Source: Epiperipatus broadwayi
Taxonomy: Eukaryota > Onychophora > Udeonychophora > Euonychophora > Peripatidae
Reading direction: 5' to 3'
DNA length: 64,000 bases
Assembly: GCA_028023455.1 (NCBI GenBank)
Contig: JAQFVV010006231.1
Span: forward strand, 9,671,848-9,735,847
In this document: piece by piece, positions 11,837-22,622 of the stretch
Layout: each line of letters opens with the position of its first letter
How positions within the stretch are numbered: the first letter of the stretch is position 1
Position numbers and translations under genes: made by a program
The notes under the pieces: model-generated
Seen by the model: the letters and a program-made list of their open reading frames with translations, nothing else
What the model was told of the DNA's origin: nothing
Databases searched by the model: none

Positions 11837-13735
11837 TCTCAATGTATTATATAATATTAACTGCTAGGAGGTTTATATATATCAACATAAAACTCCACTT
11901 ATATTTCAACCATATCTTACAGTCATTGACAAGGTCTGGAGAAAGAAATAGACCTTGAAAATAAAAAAATATGGATAAAATGTAGGGGAGCTATATGATA
12001 ATTATATGTGGATGGAGAAAAAAAAAAGATTCATACAATAAAATATGATTTGTAAAGAAAATGAATATATGGAAGATAAATTATATATTAATAAAATGTG
12101 TATTATTACCTTTTTTTATATATACTAAATTCATTTTTATGAACCAATTTAAATGATATGCTTATCAAAGTATATTGAAGGTCATTTTACATACAATTTT
12201 TTATATTTAATAACAGGGTAAACTTGTTCTTTCTGCACACAAAGTTTAACTGGATACATGTGGAGGTACAGAATAAAAATATGCCTCAGTTCAATGGAAG
12301 ATTAGCAGCATAAAAACCATATCTAGCTCGCACACACACACATGTTTCTTCATAATGCTTCTGACTATTATTTTCTTTTTTATTTTGTATATGTGAATAA
12401 TGCATTTTTAAAAATATACTTTTCCATATATGGTTAGTGATCCCTAGTTTAACCATCACCTTAAAGACCAGCAACCATCATGGATGTGATCTTTTGAGAA
12501 ATTAACCAAATAAGAAAAAAGCAATAAATAGTAATGAGTAAAATATGAAATTTGTCTTTTTGTAATTACCATTTCTACTGGACATTCTTGTGTTCACTCT
12601 ATAATATATTAAATTCAATTAGTATAAACAATTAGCAGGTTTCAAATTGTTGAACAAAACAAAATGAACTTTGTAAATCTATAGCAAAGATATTAATTAA
12701 TGGTGAGTCCTTTAAGGAATAAAACAACTAAAAGTCAAGGCTAATGAACAACATTTAAGTTAAAACAGATTTAGATGTTAAATAATGAATATGAACATAT
12801 TTGTTTCCAGAAGGTAATCTGCCATTAAAATGACACATTTCCCTTGAGTTTGTTAATTTTATGGATTAAAAAAAAAACGCAACTACACATACGAGATACT
12901 CTGGGCCACAGACCAGACCAGCATCAACATTTAGAAATAGCTTCCATCCTAGCAGCAGACCACAATTATGTTAGCGTTAACAATGGTTAATATTAAATTC
13001 TCAAAATTCAAAAAATATGGTACACTATTTCCGATTAATAATAATTTGTAGACTTCACTGTTTTCAAGAAAAACATGAATTTTAAATTGCATTTACTGCT
13101 TGCTTTTGATAAAAACCATTTCTTTTGCATATTGGAATTGAGTTGTATATATTTGTACAATAAAATAATAATTATTCAAATGTCTTTTAATTCAATTACT
13201 ATTTAGGGTTTCAAAGTCTTTTACGTTAAGCATAGGAAAATAAAAATCAGAGAAACAAATCCAATTAGGAACGTAAGTCTATTGTATAAACAAATAAATA
13301 TTCACAATCATGATAATAGATTAAAAAAAAAGAGTAAATATTTGATTAATTGCTGGGAAAATCATGTGACCCAAGAACTTTGGTGGTAGATTGTTCCATT
13401 AAATTAATCTAAGCTATGTTTTTTTTATTCGCATTATTCAGCTGAAAATTAATCCTGGAACCACTAGATCAGTCAGCTATGCAGCACTAAACTTCAAAAG
13501 GCATGATGAATAATAAACTGCAGTCTAACTCCAGTGTGAACATGATATGGTAAAACCTGCGATCTTTTGAAAGATTCAATCATGAATTTCTACAAACTGT
13601 AATTACTTTAAATATCTAAAATTAAATGTCTGATAAACTTGAGAAGAAACTACTGTGCTATAAATTTAACCAATAGATTTTCTCATTTTTCTTTTTCTGT
13701 TTTGATATTCTATCCATATCACTTACAAAACTGAC

Positions 13736-13840
13736 CTTTGGATGTTGTATTCCTTCAGCAGATGGGGTTCCTTCTTGCTCAATAGGTTTTCCATCTTCTC
13801 CCAATATGATTTTGATACTTTTCTCTCTTTCCCTTGCCAA
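13736..13840 (-). CDS. PPFIA: liprin-alpha, internal exon (upstream of the two)
   Basis: Internal coding exon of a liprin-alpha scaffold, a protein that organises presynaptic active zones and binds LAR-type receptor phosphatases. Seen: on the minus strand a good acceptor (tttatttcag) precedes TTGGCAAGGG, and a donor gtcagt follows CATCCAAAG. The exon is 105 bp, exactly 35 codons in phase 0, starting LAREREKSIK and ending AEGIQHPK. The peptide is charged, consistent with the linker between the first and second coiled-coil blocks. It joins in frame to the exon at 9747-9968, giving HPK-RLSNGSID. Vertebrate liprin-alpha also has a Lys immediately before RLSNGSID after a similar low-complexity linker. 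This 35-residue exon alone is poorly conserved, so its assignment rests on splice sites, phase and its neighbour. An alternative donor a few bases on (TTTT/gtaagt) would break the frame match. Confidence 0.8.
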
Positions 13841-14097
13841 CTGAAATAAACATTATAAATTTAATTCTTTAAGTATATTTATCGTAATTAAATCTATATG
13901 TAATAACAGATTTAATAAAATAATCTACTCTATATGTGTAATTGTGAACCAAATCGTTTAAAAATACTTTTCCTTTAAAATTATCAACCTTATATCAATT
14001 TTAAAAATATTCACCATTAATAAAAATTTGATTTCGATAATTTAATAATCAATAAACCTTTCTCATATCCTTAGGAAAAGTAAAAAAAAAAGTTTAA

Positions 14098-14129
14098 CAA
14101 TCAAATCTAAATGCATTTAGATTTGATTG
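14098..14129. repeat. 32-bp perfect palindrome
   Basis: CAATCAAATCTAAATG joined directly to its reverse complement, with no loop. Could form a cruciform or a 16-bp hairpin. No family members recognised in the window. Confidence 0.9.
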
Positions 14130-14415
14130 TGAAAATCATTATAACACTCTGCAAGAGAACAAATTTTTTTTATATAACCTTAGAAAAAAAAATCTATAAC
14201 ATGGAGTAATGTAATAAATAGATTTATTAGTCATGCAGAAATATTTCACTTTATGACACACACACACACAAATCAAATATAATCTTTTAAAGCTGCAATA
14301 AATAATTAACAAAAATTTTCAAAATGGGAGAAGCAAATATAACGTTTTTTAAAATTATTATTACAAGCAAGTTAATCTTTTTCTTTTGTTAATTACTTTT
14401 AACAATTATATATTG

Positions 14416-14530
14416 CAGGGTTTCCCAAACTTTTCTAAGACGAGACCCACTTTTAAAAACGATAATTTTTCAGGATTCACTTGCAATACATATTTTAAAA
14501 TGAAAGTGGGGAGGTGAAAAAAACAACAAC
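14416..14530 (+). mobile_element. hAT-like transposon terminal fragment
   Basis: Begins CAGGGTTTCCCAAACTTTTC and continues AAGACGAGACCCACTTTTAAAAACGAT. This closely resembles the general hAT-superfamily end (CAG-GGTTCCCAAACTTTTT followed by a GACCCAC block). Only one end is seen. The other terminal inverted repeat and an 8-bp duplication were not found, so it is a fragment. Confidence 0.55.
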
Positions 14531-14639
14531 ATTTCATTACTTTTAACTTTTTTATTGACCACAATTAAAATTAATATATATACAATTCATTAATTACTAA
14601 ATACATAATGAAATATATAAACATATATATGAATTACGA

Positions 14640-15145
14640 AGATTTTCACGGGTTCCTTATATAAGATATATTTTGCGGGTTCATCCGTGTTAAAAAATTT
14701 AAATATTGATATACCGACGTTTCGACTTGATCACACAAGTCATCCACTGGGTGATAAAAGGTAGAAAGACGGTTGTAGAGGCGCTACAATCACTGATTTG
14801 AAAAAAACGTTAAAGTTCCACTAATAGCAAAAATGTTAAATTAAGAATGTTTTTTAAAAAACCTTCCAAATAGGAGGAAGTTTGCATGTATAATCACGCT
14901 TATTGATACAATCTGGCCTTTTAAGTATCTCAGTGGCTTCTCTATTTTGCACTGGTAGAGATTATCACATCTGGATATGATCCTGGTACTAGAAAAAACA
15001 ATTTTATAATCTGAATCTATAGTATGGAGTGAGAGTGCTGATGATAAATGTTGTTTAACTGCATTAGCATGCTCATCTCTCCTAACACTGAAATAACCAC
15101 GTAAAATATTTTCATGAGCAGCAATGGGTTGTAAGCACATTCTGG
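14640..15145 (-). mobile_element. Penelope-like element, 3' fragment
   Basis: Minus-strand 14841-15140 encodes a piece whose core (RRDEHANAVKQ, SALSLHTIDSDYKIVF, STRIISRCDNLYQCKIEKP) follows the pattern of the C-terminal GIY-YIG endonuclease region of Penelope-like elements (EHxxAV, ALAxHxxxxxHxIxF, TxIIxRxxNYxxRxxxEA). Just downstream, 14718-14760 carries GACGTTTCG then AAGTCATCC, the usual terminal-repeat signature of that group. The reverse transcriptase is absent, so this is a 5'-truncated, dead copy. Superfamily assignment is by motif pattern only. Confidence 0.6.
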
Positions 15146-15428
15146 GAGTCTCTCATGTGTAGTGTATATAACAAGTATAAATACTGTTATGATTATTATG
15201 CCATGTAGTTATTTTTTATTCAGGCTGGGCCAAGAAAAGCAAATGAAACATTTTAGAAGAATATTTAGGAATAGTTACAAACTGTATACAAAAAATACAA
15301 AATTAGTTTTGTAAAAAAGAAATTATAATAAGTAAAATTATTGAAATATAAATTAATTCACAATAGTATCCTTATGGCAATCATTTTTTTTGACATAATT
15401 TTCATGAATTACAAAAGTGAATAAATAT

Positions 15429-15523
15429 ATAGGGGTTTGAACTCAAACTTTCACACGACCCTCAACTATCCACGCTATCTCATACTGCTGACACGTGTGA
15501 AAATCTGAGTTCAAACCCCCTAT
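15429..15523. repeat. palindromic element, GTTTGAACTC family, copy 1
   Basis: Left arm ATAGGGGTTTGAACTCAAAC and right arm ending GTTCAAACCCCCTAT pair over about 29 bp, with a middle including CTATCTCATACTGCTGACACG. The same arms, middle and 3' flank recur, better preserved, at 53381-53539. The right arm contains an AGTTCAAACCC block similar to a Pol III B box. Confidence 0.8.
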
Positions 15524-16111
15524 CTATTACATGTTGGAGTGCAGATATGAAAAAGCCTGAACTATAGAAAAAATTCATATATTAAAAGTTAATAAAAGAA
15601 AGTTTATTATAAACAATATCAACTGAATTAATAAGTCAAATTAAAAAATTGTTAAGCATAGTTATGCTATAGTTTTAATAATCCAACATCTAATTTTCCT
15701 TCCAAATTTAATTCATCTTTTATAAATAATACATAAAACTTCTTTCTTTATCTTTTTTCTTTTTAAATCTTGTTTTATTTTTGTTGAATTAGAATAAATA
15801 AATAAATTATTTTTCTTACTTTTAATGAAACAAAATCATCAATAATTGTAACAAAACTTGCTTCATTATAGTATTAATTCACATCCCTAAAAATAGTTTC
15901 AAATTAAATTCACTAAATTAACATAAATATTTTATATTTCTTTATTTATAGCTACTCTCTATCTATTGAATTTTGAAAAAATTATAGAATATTTTGCTTT
16001 ATTAAAAACACAAAAAATTAAAGTATAGAAAATGTCCGATAAATTATAGCAGTATTTATTATATTAACTATACTATGTAATAAAAATACATAAAAAAGGC
16101 AAGAAGATAGT

Positions 16112-16234
16112 GGTCAAGCGTTGTTAGCCGAGAGGTCAGCGCAGCCGCCTTGTAAGCAAGCAGTTGGTTGCAGACAGTTGTTGCGTTGGGGGTTCGCCTC
16201 CCGGTCGATGCTATGACATACGAAAAAAAAAAAA
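16112..16234 (+). mobile_element. tRNA-derived SINE, copy B
   Basis: A-box TAGCCGAGAGG at 16125-16135 and B-box-like GGTTCGCCTCC at 16191-16201, head GGTCAAGCG, end GCTATGACATACG then poly-A. Flanked by a short target duplication AAGATAGT (16104-16111 and 16235-16242). Relative to copy A it has an insertion (TTGTTGCGTTGGG) before the B box. Confidence 0.88.
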
Positions 16235-16970
16235 AAGATAGTAAAACATTCAAAGGAACTTCAAACCACCACTTGCTTCATATTCTATTTTTAAAATATA
16301 AATGATTGTAAATATTATTTTCCTAGTCATGAAAAATTGCTTTAGATGTAATGCTATGATTTATAACAGATATCTAAACTTACTTAATACAAACCATATG
16401 CACAAATTGAATTTTGTATTGCATATACAAAGCATATTATTGCCTTAGGTTAACAAATATGTAACACGACTTTGCTTATTCCATTTGATGATATAAAGCA
16501 ATATATCTTAATATATACATTTACACTACTACAAGAACCAACCAAATCAAAAACTCCTAAATTCCTCATTACATACACAAAATGTAGATTCTCAGTATAT
16601 TAATAATTTTTATTAGTCATTTATGATTAATATTTCTGTAGCATAATTTTCACTACACCCGATCTCATGCAAGATAGGGACTTGTTTCTAACAGTTTTTA
16701 ACGTCTTACCAAGAACTGTAATTATAAACATATGCGCAAAGGTATACATCTTTTTTACATGTTTTTGCTCATATGTATGTGATGTCACCTCTCCACACGT
16801 GTTAAAAACAGATAGGAACTAGTTCTTACCTTGTGTGAGAGTGTAGTGAAAATTACACTACATAAATATTACTCATTAAATAGATTTTCAATGAAATCAA
16901 TATTTACAATACATTTAAGATCTTAGACTATTTTGCCCATAACAACAGATTGCTTGGGTACTGATTTATA

Positions 16971-17455
16971 TATCATCAGCATCATCATCAACCATTATCA
17001 ATCCACTGCAGGATGGTCTTTCCAAGTTTAATCCATCTTCTCCGATCTTTAGCCTCTCTTCTCCACATCACCCCTGCACACTTTCTTATTTCATCCATCC
17101 ATCTCACATGTGGTCTCTTTCTGGGTCTTTTACAATCTCTTGGAATCCAGTTTAAAATTTCAATTGTCCATCTATTATCATCTCTTCTAGCAATATGTCC
17201 AGCCCAACTCCATTTCAATCTTTTAATTTTTTCAATGAGGTCAGTAACACCTGTTTGTTCTCTTACCCAAACATTGCGTTTTCGATCTCTTCTTGTTACT
17301 CCCAACATACATCTCTCCATACTTCTTTGAGTGGTCTGAAGTCTCTGTATTGCTCTTCTATTAAGTGTCCAAGTCTCAGATCCATAAGTAAGAACTGGTA
17401 AAACACATTTGTTAAAAACCTTCCTTTTCAAACACATAGGCATATTTCCTTTTAG
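16971..17455 (-). mobile_element. RTE-clade LINE, copy 3, 5'-truncated
   Basis: The last 485 bp of the same RTE family as the copies at 1-5177, ending in the CATCATCATC-type simple repeat. The target site CTGATTTATATAT (13 bp) is present at 16961-16973 and again at 17487-17499. Between the truncation point (17455) and the second target copy lie 31 bp that match neither, i.e. 5'-junction filler. Confidence 0.92.
16988..17443 (-). pseudogene. RTE polyprotein C-terminal fragment (copy 3)
   Basis: An uninterrupted 151-codon frame equal to the end of the RTE polyprotein: MPMCLKRKVFNKCVLPVLTY, GSETWTLNRR, WVREQTGVTDLIEKIKRLKW, SWAGHIARRDDNRWTIEILN and the terminal RRWIKLGKTILQWIDNG. Known: this C-terminal region follows the RT thumb in many RTE/Jockey-like elements. 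The fragment lacks endonuclease and RT catalytic motifs. Its open frame is what reveals the nonsense codon and one-base loss at the equivalent place in copy 2. The clean frame suggests a young insertion. Confidence 0.85.
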
Positions 17456-17499
17456 GTCATACTATGTTGAATACACAGGTTCTCGTCTGATTTATATAT

Positions 17500-20150
17500 A
17501 TGTAATTTAAAATGTAGATATCAATATGAGGCAATGGAATATATGAGATTGGAAAGCTAATAACCAATGATCACATTAATGATAAGCTATACTCATCATT
17601 ATTTACATTTCCCCCGTGTTAAAAATGAAAGATAGAATAACAAGAAATAAAAAGGTAAAGATGAATTTTGTAATGATTTTTACAAAAAAAATAAAATAAA
17701 AATAGACATATACCATGCTTTTGTAGTCTGTTTATTTTATATCCTATAATTTAACAATGGCCACAGTTAATTTTATTTTTGGAAAAATTTTAGCACTTAA
17801 ACTAAAGAGAAGTCTTCATTGTTTTCTATTCTCAGCCATGTTGAGGAAAGCAATTAATTTCATATATATATACAGGTAAACAGCTCTCATCAACAAAAAT
17901 TTCTACAACAATCCCTCACGGAGGAACAGTACAGGAGAAGGGTATATTTACCAAATATTCAGTGGATGAGCTATTGACATGTGTTTTATTCTTTAACTAA
18001 TAGCAGTTAAACATCCAGTTACCAAACAATATTGAAGGGTTAGTTGGATCGACTACGAGCCAGCTAAATAAAAAACAAAATTCCTAAGCCTAATTAGAAC
18101 CTGCCATTTTTTTACAAATTTGACCCGAGTTTAAACTATTGTCCTACACTGCAGGCATAAGAACTACTGTTGCATATATATGAAAATACAAGCTTTCTCT
18201 TCAAATATTTTCTAAATTTTAATTCACAAAATTGTTTTCGTAAGTTGTAATTATAATTTTTTTCTTCATTATTTCTCTTTGAATAAACTGGAAGCTTGAA
18301 TTTCAAAACAAAAGAAATTCATTTTGAAAATAAAATCAATAATCGGGAGGTTTTTTTTTTTTTTTGTTTCAGCTGTTTATTTCTAAATCTTGATAAAACA
18401 ACAAAATACGAATAAAAAAAATTTCTTTTAATAATTGATCTGAATTATTAATAAATTAAAATACAAATAGACTGGTTTACGTTTTTTTTTTCTTTCACAA
18501 AGGCATATATTTATATAACAGAATATAATTCAAAGTCAATAATAAAATTTTTAAGAATTAATAAATAACAAAGTAAATCTTATTTAAAATTTTAGATCGT
18601 ATTCTCATTGTATAATAAAAAGTCAATTAACTTTTTAGCATCAAAAAACGGCAATTTTCTTGAATAAAATATAAAAGCCAATAGACAGATTCTAATCTGA
18701 AAGTATAAATTTTTAAAATGAAACATTAAATAATTCTTACATACATCAAAGCAATATCAGTAATATTTATTTCTTAAGATATAAACCTAATTAATGTTAT
18801 ACTAACCTGTATTTGTCTAATTGTATGTTAAGTTATTTGTATTTGAAAAGTTTAAATCAAGTTTAAAATTTGCTATACATTCAACATTCACTCAAAGATG
18901 ATGGAAATAGTCCAACATATCCTAAATTACATTAATGTACCTATACAATCTTGCCATTTAAAGATCTACTTATCATTTGAAGTGAGAATGACCAAAACAC
19001 GAGAAAGAAAAGCAAAAAGACTAACAAAAACAATCAAAGTTACATTTTGCAATGAGCAATCCTATAAATGAAGCAGAAATATATTTATATATATAACTGC
19101 TTAAATTGCATCTATTTATTTGACATTTTGCATGTTTTATTTTGAGATATTTTTCCTTGGGAAAAATTTCAACCTCTTGTCTATTCTTCTAAAGAAAGCG
19201 ATTAATGTAGTACCTCTTCTCAGTGCATTTAAGGCAAACAGGATAAATTCACCCACACCCACAAAAATCTATGCTCTAATTTACTATTAAATACTTTTCT
19301 AGAAGTCCCAGGTTCATCTACCTCAACTTGTCTCATAGAATCAAAAAATGATATCTAATATCAAATCTGAAAAATATATTAATTGCTTTTATGATTTTAC
19401 TACCTTATTTTCAGAATGTTGAGAAGCATCTCTTCTAGTGACTATGCTATATTGATAGAGAGTTCCTGATTCTCTTTAAGACAATAAATTTGGCAGAATA
19501 ACAGCCCCAAATGAGAATAATTTAATTGGAGATGTTACATTACTATGATGAAATACTTTGTCTTTTCACTTGTTAGATCTACAGGGAACTGAAGACTAAA
19601 CTATATTCTAATATCCTAATCTCCCTTTCTACCCACATTCAAATCTCCATTCTATTTAAACAGATCCTGAATCTCAAACTAAAAACTATCTAAAATAAAA
19701 AGCAATTTTTTTTCTTCCATTATTTGAATTTTTTGAAAATTAATTAGTAAATAAAATTCTTTATAGTCAGGTTCAAAACATTAAAAACACCTCAAAGATC
19801 ATTTTTTGAAATATCAATAATAACACAATCATTCAATAAATTTGGGAAATTTTTTTTTTTCTTTAACACATAATAAGTTCAAATCAAAAATTCTACTCTC
19901 AAACCTAAATTATATTTTGATAAGTGGTTTGTGAAACTTTGTAAAAATTGTTTTAAAAATTATTTTTCTAAAGCAAAAAATCCTGAAAATATACTCCATA
20001 TCTTGTTTTGCATGATTTTTAGTTCAAATACCTCAAATAATTCCTCTCATATCTTATACATAAAACCTGTATTTTCTCTGTTGTCTGATTGGTGAATGCA
20101 AAGGAAATAATTCTCCCATCGAATAAAAAATGCTAGAAAAAAAAACAGTA
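17500..20150. other. AT-rich intron, no recognised element
   Basis: Nothing coding. A segment at about 17880-18180 (CCTCACGGAGGAACAGTAC..., CCAAACAATATTGAAGGGTT...) is less AT-rich and may be a degraded repeat. A loosely similar ACCAAACAATAACTAGAGG stretch lies near 62930. Confidence 0.4.
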
Positions 20151-20189
20151 TGAGTGCTGTTAATTATAAAGATATAGTATATATTATGC

Positions 20190-21600
20190 GGTAAAGATTC
20201 CCACTCAGCTGCAAAACAGCCACAAATGCCCATTCATAATTGAATATTAACCCTACCATATTTAGCTTTTTCTGACAGATTTCTTTGCCTCACATGTCAA
20301 CATAAAATATATGATAAAATGATTATTACATATCAGAGAATAATAAATTTGACTTCATTCGATAGATATTCTTGTTTACTACTGAAATAAATTTTAAATG
20401 TTCACATTTTGTTTCTGTAAATATTAAAAAATTGAGACTGTAATCAAAACAAAGACATTATACATCATTGTTTCTAGAAAGATTATTTTCAGTTTATAAA
20501 ATCAACAAAATCTTTATTTTTGAATATTTTTAAAAACTTGAACGAATAATTATTTATTTCTCTAATATCTAACAAATTATGTTTTAAAAGTTTAAATTTT
20601 TTGAATATTTATTGCAAAATTATGATTTATGTTAGCTGCTAATATAACATTATATTTTTGAAAATAAAGTATTTCCAATCAAAATAAGTTATTAATAATT
20701 TTTATTTCTTGATATCTAATAAATATAGTGCAAATTATTTTTAAAAAATTATCTAAAACCGTAATAAATTCGCAAATAAACATGTTTTTGCATCAAAACT
20801 TCAATGTCATAAAACGCCAAACGTTTTACAGGCTTGGCAACAGACAATGGCCAAACATGTCAGGGAGAGGCTTATGTCTATTGTTAGAGCAGGAATTTTG
20901 AATTTTGCGCAATTTTCAGCAAAAAAAAATTATTATAAAATATACTGTTTTACATGCATTTTAATGTATAATCCTTACAAAAAAATTCACCAGGGGGAGA
21001 ATTGGCCAAAAGACATTTCTTGATCATCCTAAAGTAGGATAAAGTTAAAGAACTCTATGCTTTCATGGTCAGTCAATCCCCTAATATAGTTCAGACGAAT
21101 GACATACTTAACAATGTTAAATTTTTATAAAATAGCAATGTTTAATAAAAAAAAACCACATTTACATTACATCTTAATAAAAAATTGTTAAAGCCACCAA
21201 TTAAAAAAAAATACAAATATTATATTTAATAAAAAAAATTACAAAAATGACTGGAATTTTTGTATTCCATCCCAGCCAGCTGCAAAAATAGCCACAAACA
21301 CAGATTTGTAATTCAACTTCAAGGTGCTCCATGCTTTCATGGTCTGTCAATACTTTAATAAAGTTCATATGAATGACATACTTAGCAATTAATAAAGGAT
21401 AACTATTAATTCAGAGGGTGCTCCAGTAAATATGTATTTGAAGCTGCAAAGCTATCAAATATAATAAATATATTTTAAAATGTGAATTTTAAATTAGCTT
21501 TATTAAAATTTGGAAAGTTATTTCTATAATATTAAGATGTTTTGTTTAATTTACATTAAATCTTAAAAAATTTTTGTTACAGCAACCAATTATTGCAAAA
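20190..21600. repeat. cluster of diverged direct repeats
   Basis: CAGCTGCAAAAxAGCCACAAA occurs at about 20208 and 21279. A CCATGCTTTCATGGTC..GTCAAT block followed by GAATGACATACTTA occurs at about 21055 and 21330. A TTTACATTA(A)ATCTTAA...GTTA.AGC.ACCAATTA block occurs at about 21155-21205, at 21547-21600, and a third time split by the piggyBac-like insertion (21675-21688 plus 22436-22480). The parent repeat is unidentified. Confidence 0.7.
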
Positions 21601-21688
21601 GCAATAGGTTGAAAGCCAGAGTTTTTCTACTCCGCCATAACGGTCTTTCAATTCTCACATTTAAAATCTTTTGTTTAATTTACATTAA

Positions 21689-22435
21689 CCTTTTAACCGC
21701 TAATTTTATTATTGGTTGTATGAGATAAAAATCAAATCTTTTAATTGGCCAACTCACAAACTGAAGACAAAGCCTATTGTTAAAACATATTCGCCTATAA
21801 TATTAAATTCAACTCAGATACGTTTATAAAAAGTATATTATTAATTTTTCAGGTTATGAAGAGAACGAAAGTTCTTTCAAAAATAAATTGCTATTTATTT
21901 ATTCTAAAATATTCAATTTTGGCAACATAAAAGCTATAATATAAACAAAAAGATCGACTTTTACGTTATAGAAAAGTAAATATTTCTTTTTACTACAGCT
22001 TCAATATTTTTACAAAAATCTTCGATATTTTTCGAAAATAATTTTGTTTTTTTAGTTTATTTTTTAAAAATTATTTTTAATTTGTCAAATTATCCTTTTT
22101 TTAATACTTAAATCACATTCGAAATGAAAATCTCAGTGTTTATCTTTATTTTCTTTGATCAGGCGGTTTCTTTGTTTTTTCCAGCCAATCAGAATGTCTT
22201 TGTCGGCTGAGAACTGGCTGAGAGCCAATCACCAATAAGCTTCTTTCTTTGTTTAGCTTTAAATGCAGTTTTTTTTATTTTTTACTTGTAAAAGAATTCG
22301 GAAGAGGGCACCATCTTATAGAGCTTTTAAAAATCTATTTAAAAACATATTGAACGAATATTTTCGTATAAAAACTTGCAGAGTTAGAGTGATGTCAGAT
22401 GTCTACGAGGTGCCTCGTAAGAGGCGGGAAAAAGG
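21689..22435. mobile_element. piggyBac-like non-autonomous element in a TTAA site
   Basis: 747 bp bounded by TTAA on both sides (21685-21688 and 22436-22439). The termini are inverted: CCTTTTAACCGC at the left and, on the minus strand from the right, CCTTTTTCCCGC (10 of 12 identical), close to the known piggyBac terminus CCYTTTxxCTGCC. The host sequence reads continuously across one TTAA, and an unoccupied relative of the same target is present at about 21547-21600, so the boundaries are well supported. No transposase is encoded, which makes it a MITE. Inside are three CCAAT motifs and, near the right end, a GCCTCGTAAGAGGC subterminal palindrome. Confidence 0.82.
22180..22260 (+). promoter_or_regulatory. 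CCAAT-box cluster inside the piggyBac-like element
   Basis: CCAAT at 22185, 22225 and 22232, the first in the strong NF-Y context AGCCAATCAGA and the second as GAGCCAATCAC. The stretch is less AT-rich than its surroundings. It could be a leftover of the parent element's promoter. No transcript start can be proven. Confidence 0.35.
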
Positions 22436-22622
22436 TTAAATCTTTTTAAAAAATGTGTTAGAGCAACCAATTAAAAAAACCATGGGTCTTTATAAAGCTG
22501 GGTGCAGCTGGTTATTATATAATATGAATAAATTCCAATTGTCACTCATCAAACATTATCATAAATCTTAATTAACTGAATCAAATGCTTTGAACAAATC
22601 AATAAAAACAATATATATATAT

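Larger units (their letters stand above)
9969..13735 (-). other. intron between the two liprin-alpha exons
   Basis: A 3767-bp GT-AG phase-0 intron. It carries two palindromic elements (10547-10632 and 11708-11836), a sequence at 11260-11390 related to the palindromic element at 31.3 kb, AT microsatellite tracts, and a B-box-like GGTTTGAATCC at about 10770 that may be a very old SINE remnant. From about 11850 to 13735 I see nothing beyond AT-rich intron, including a short ACAC run near 12330. Confidence 0.8.

Noticed and set aside
22392-22439. Plus-strand start MSDVYEVPRKRREKG downstream of CCAAT boxes, looking like a gene start.
   Set aside because: It stops after 15 codons and overlaps the right terminal repeat of the piggyBac-like element, so the frame is a by-product of the element end.
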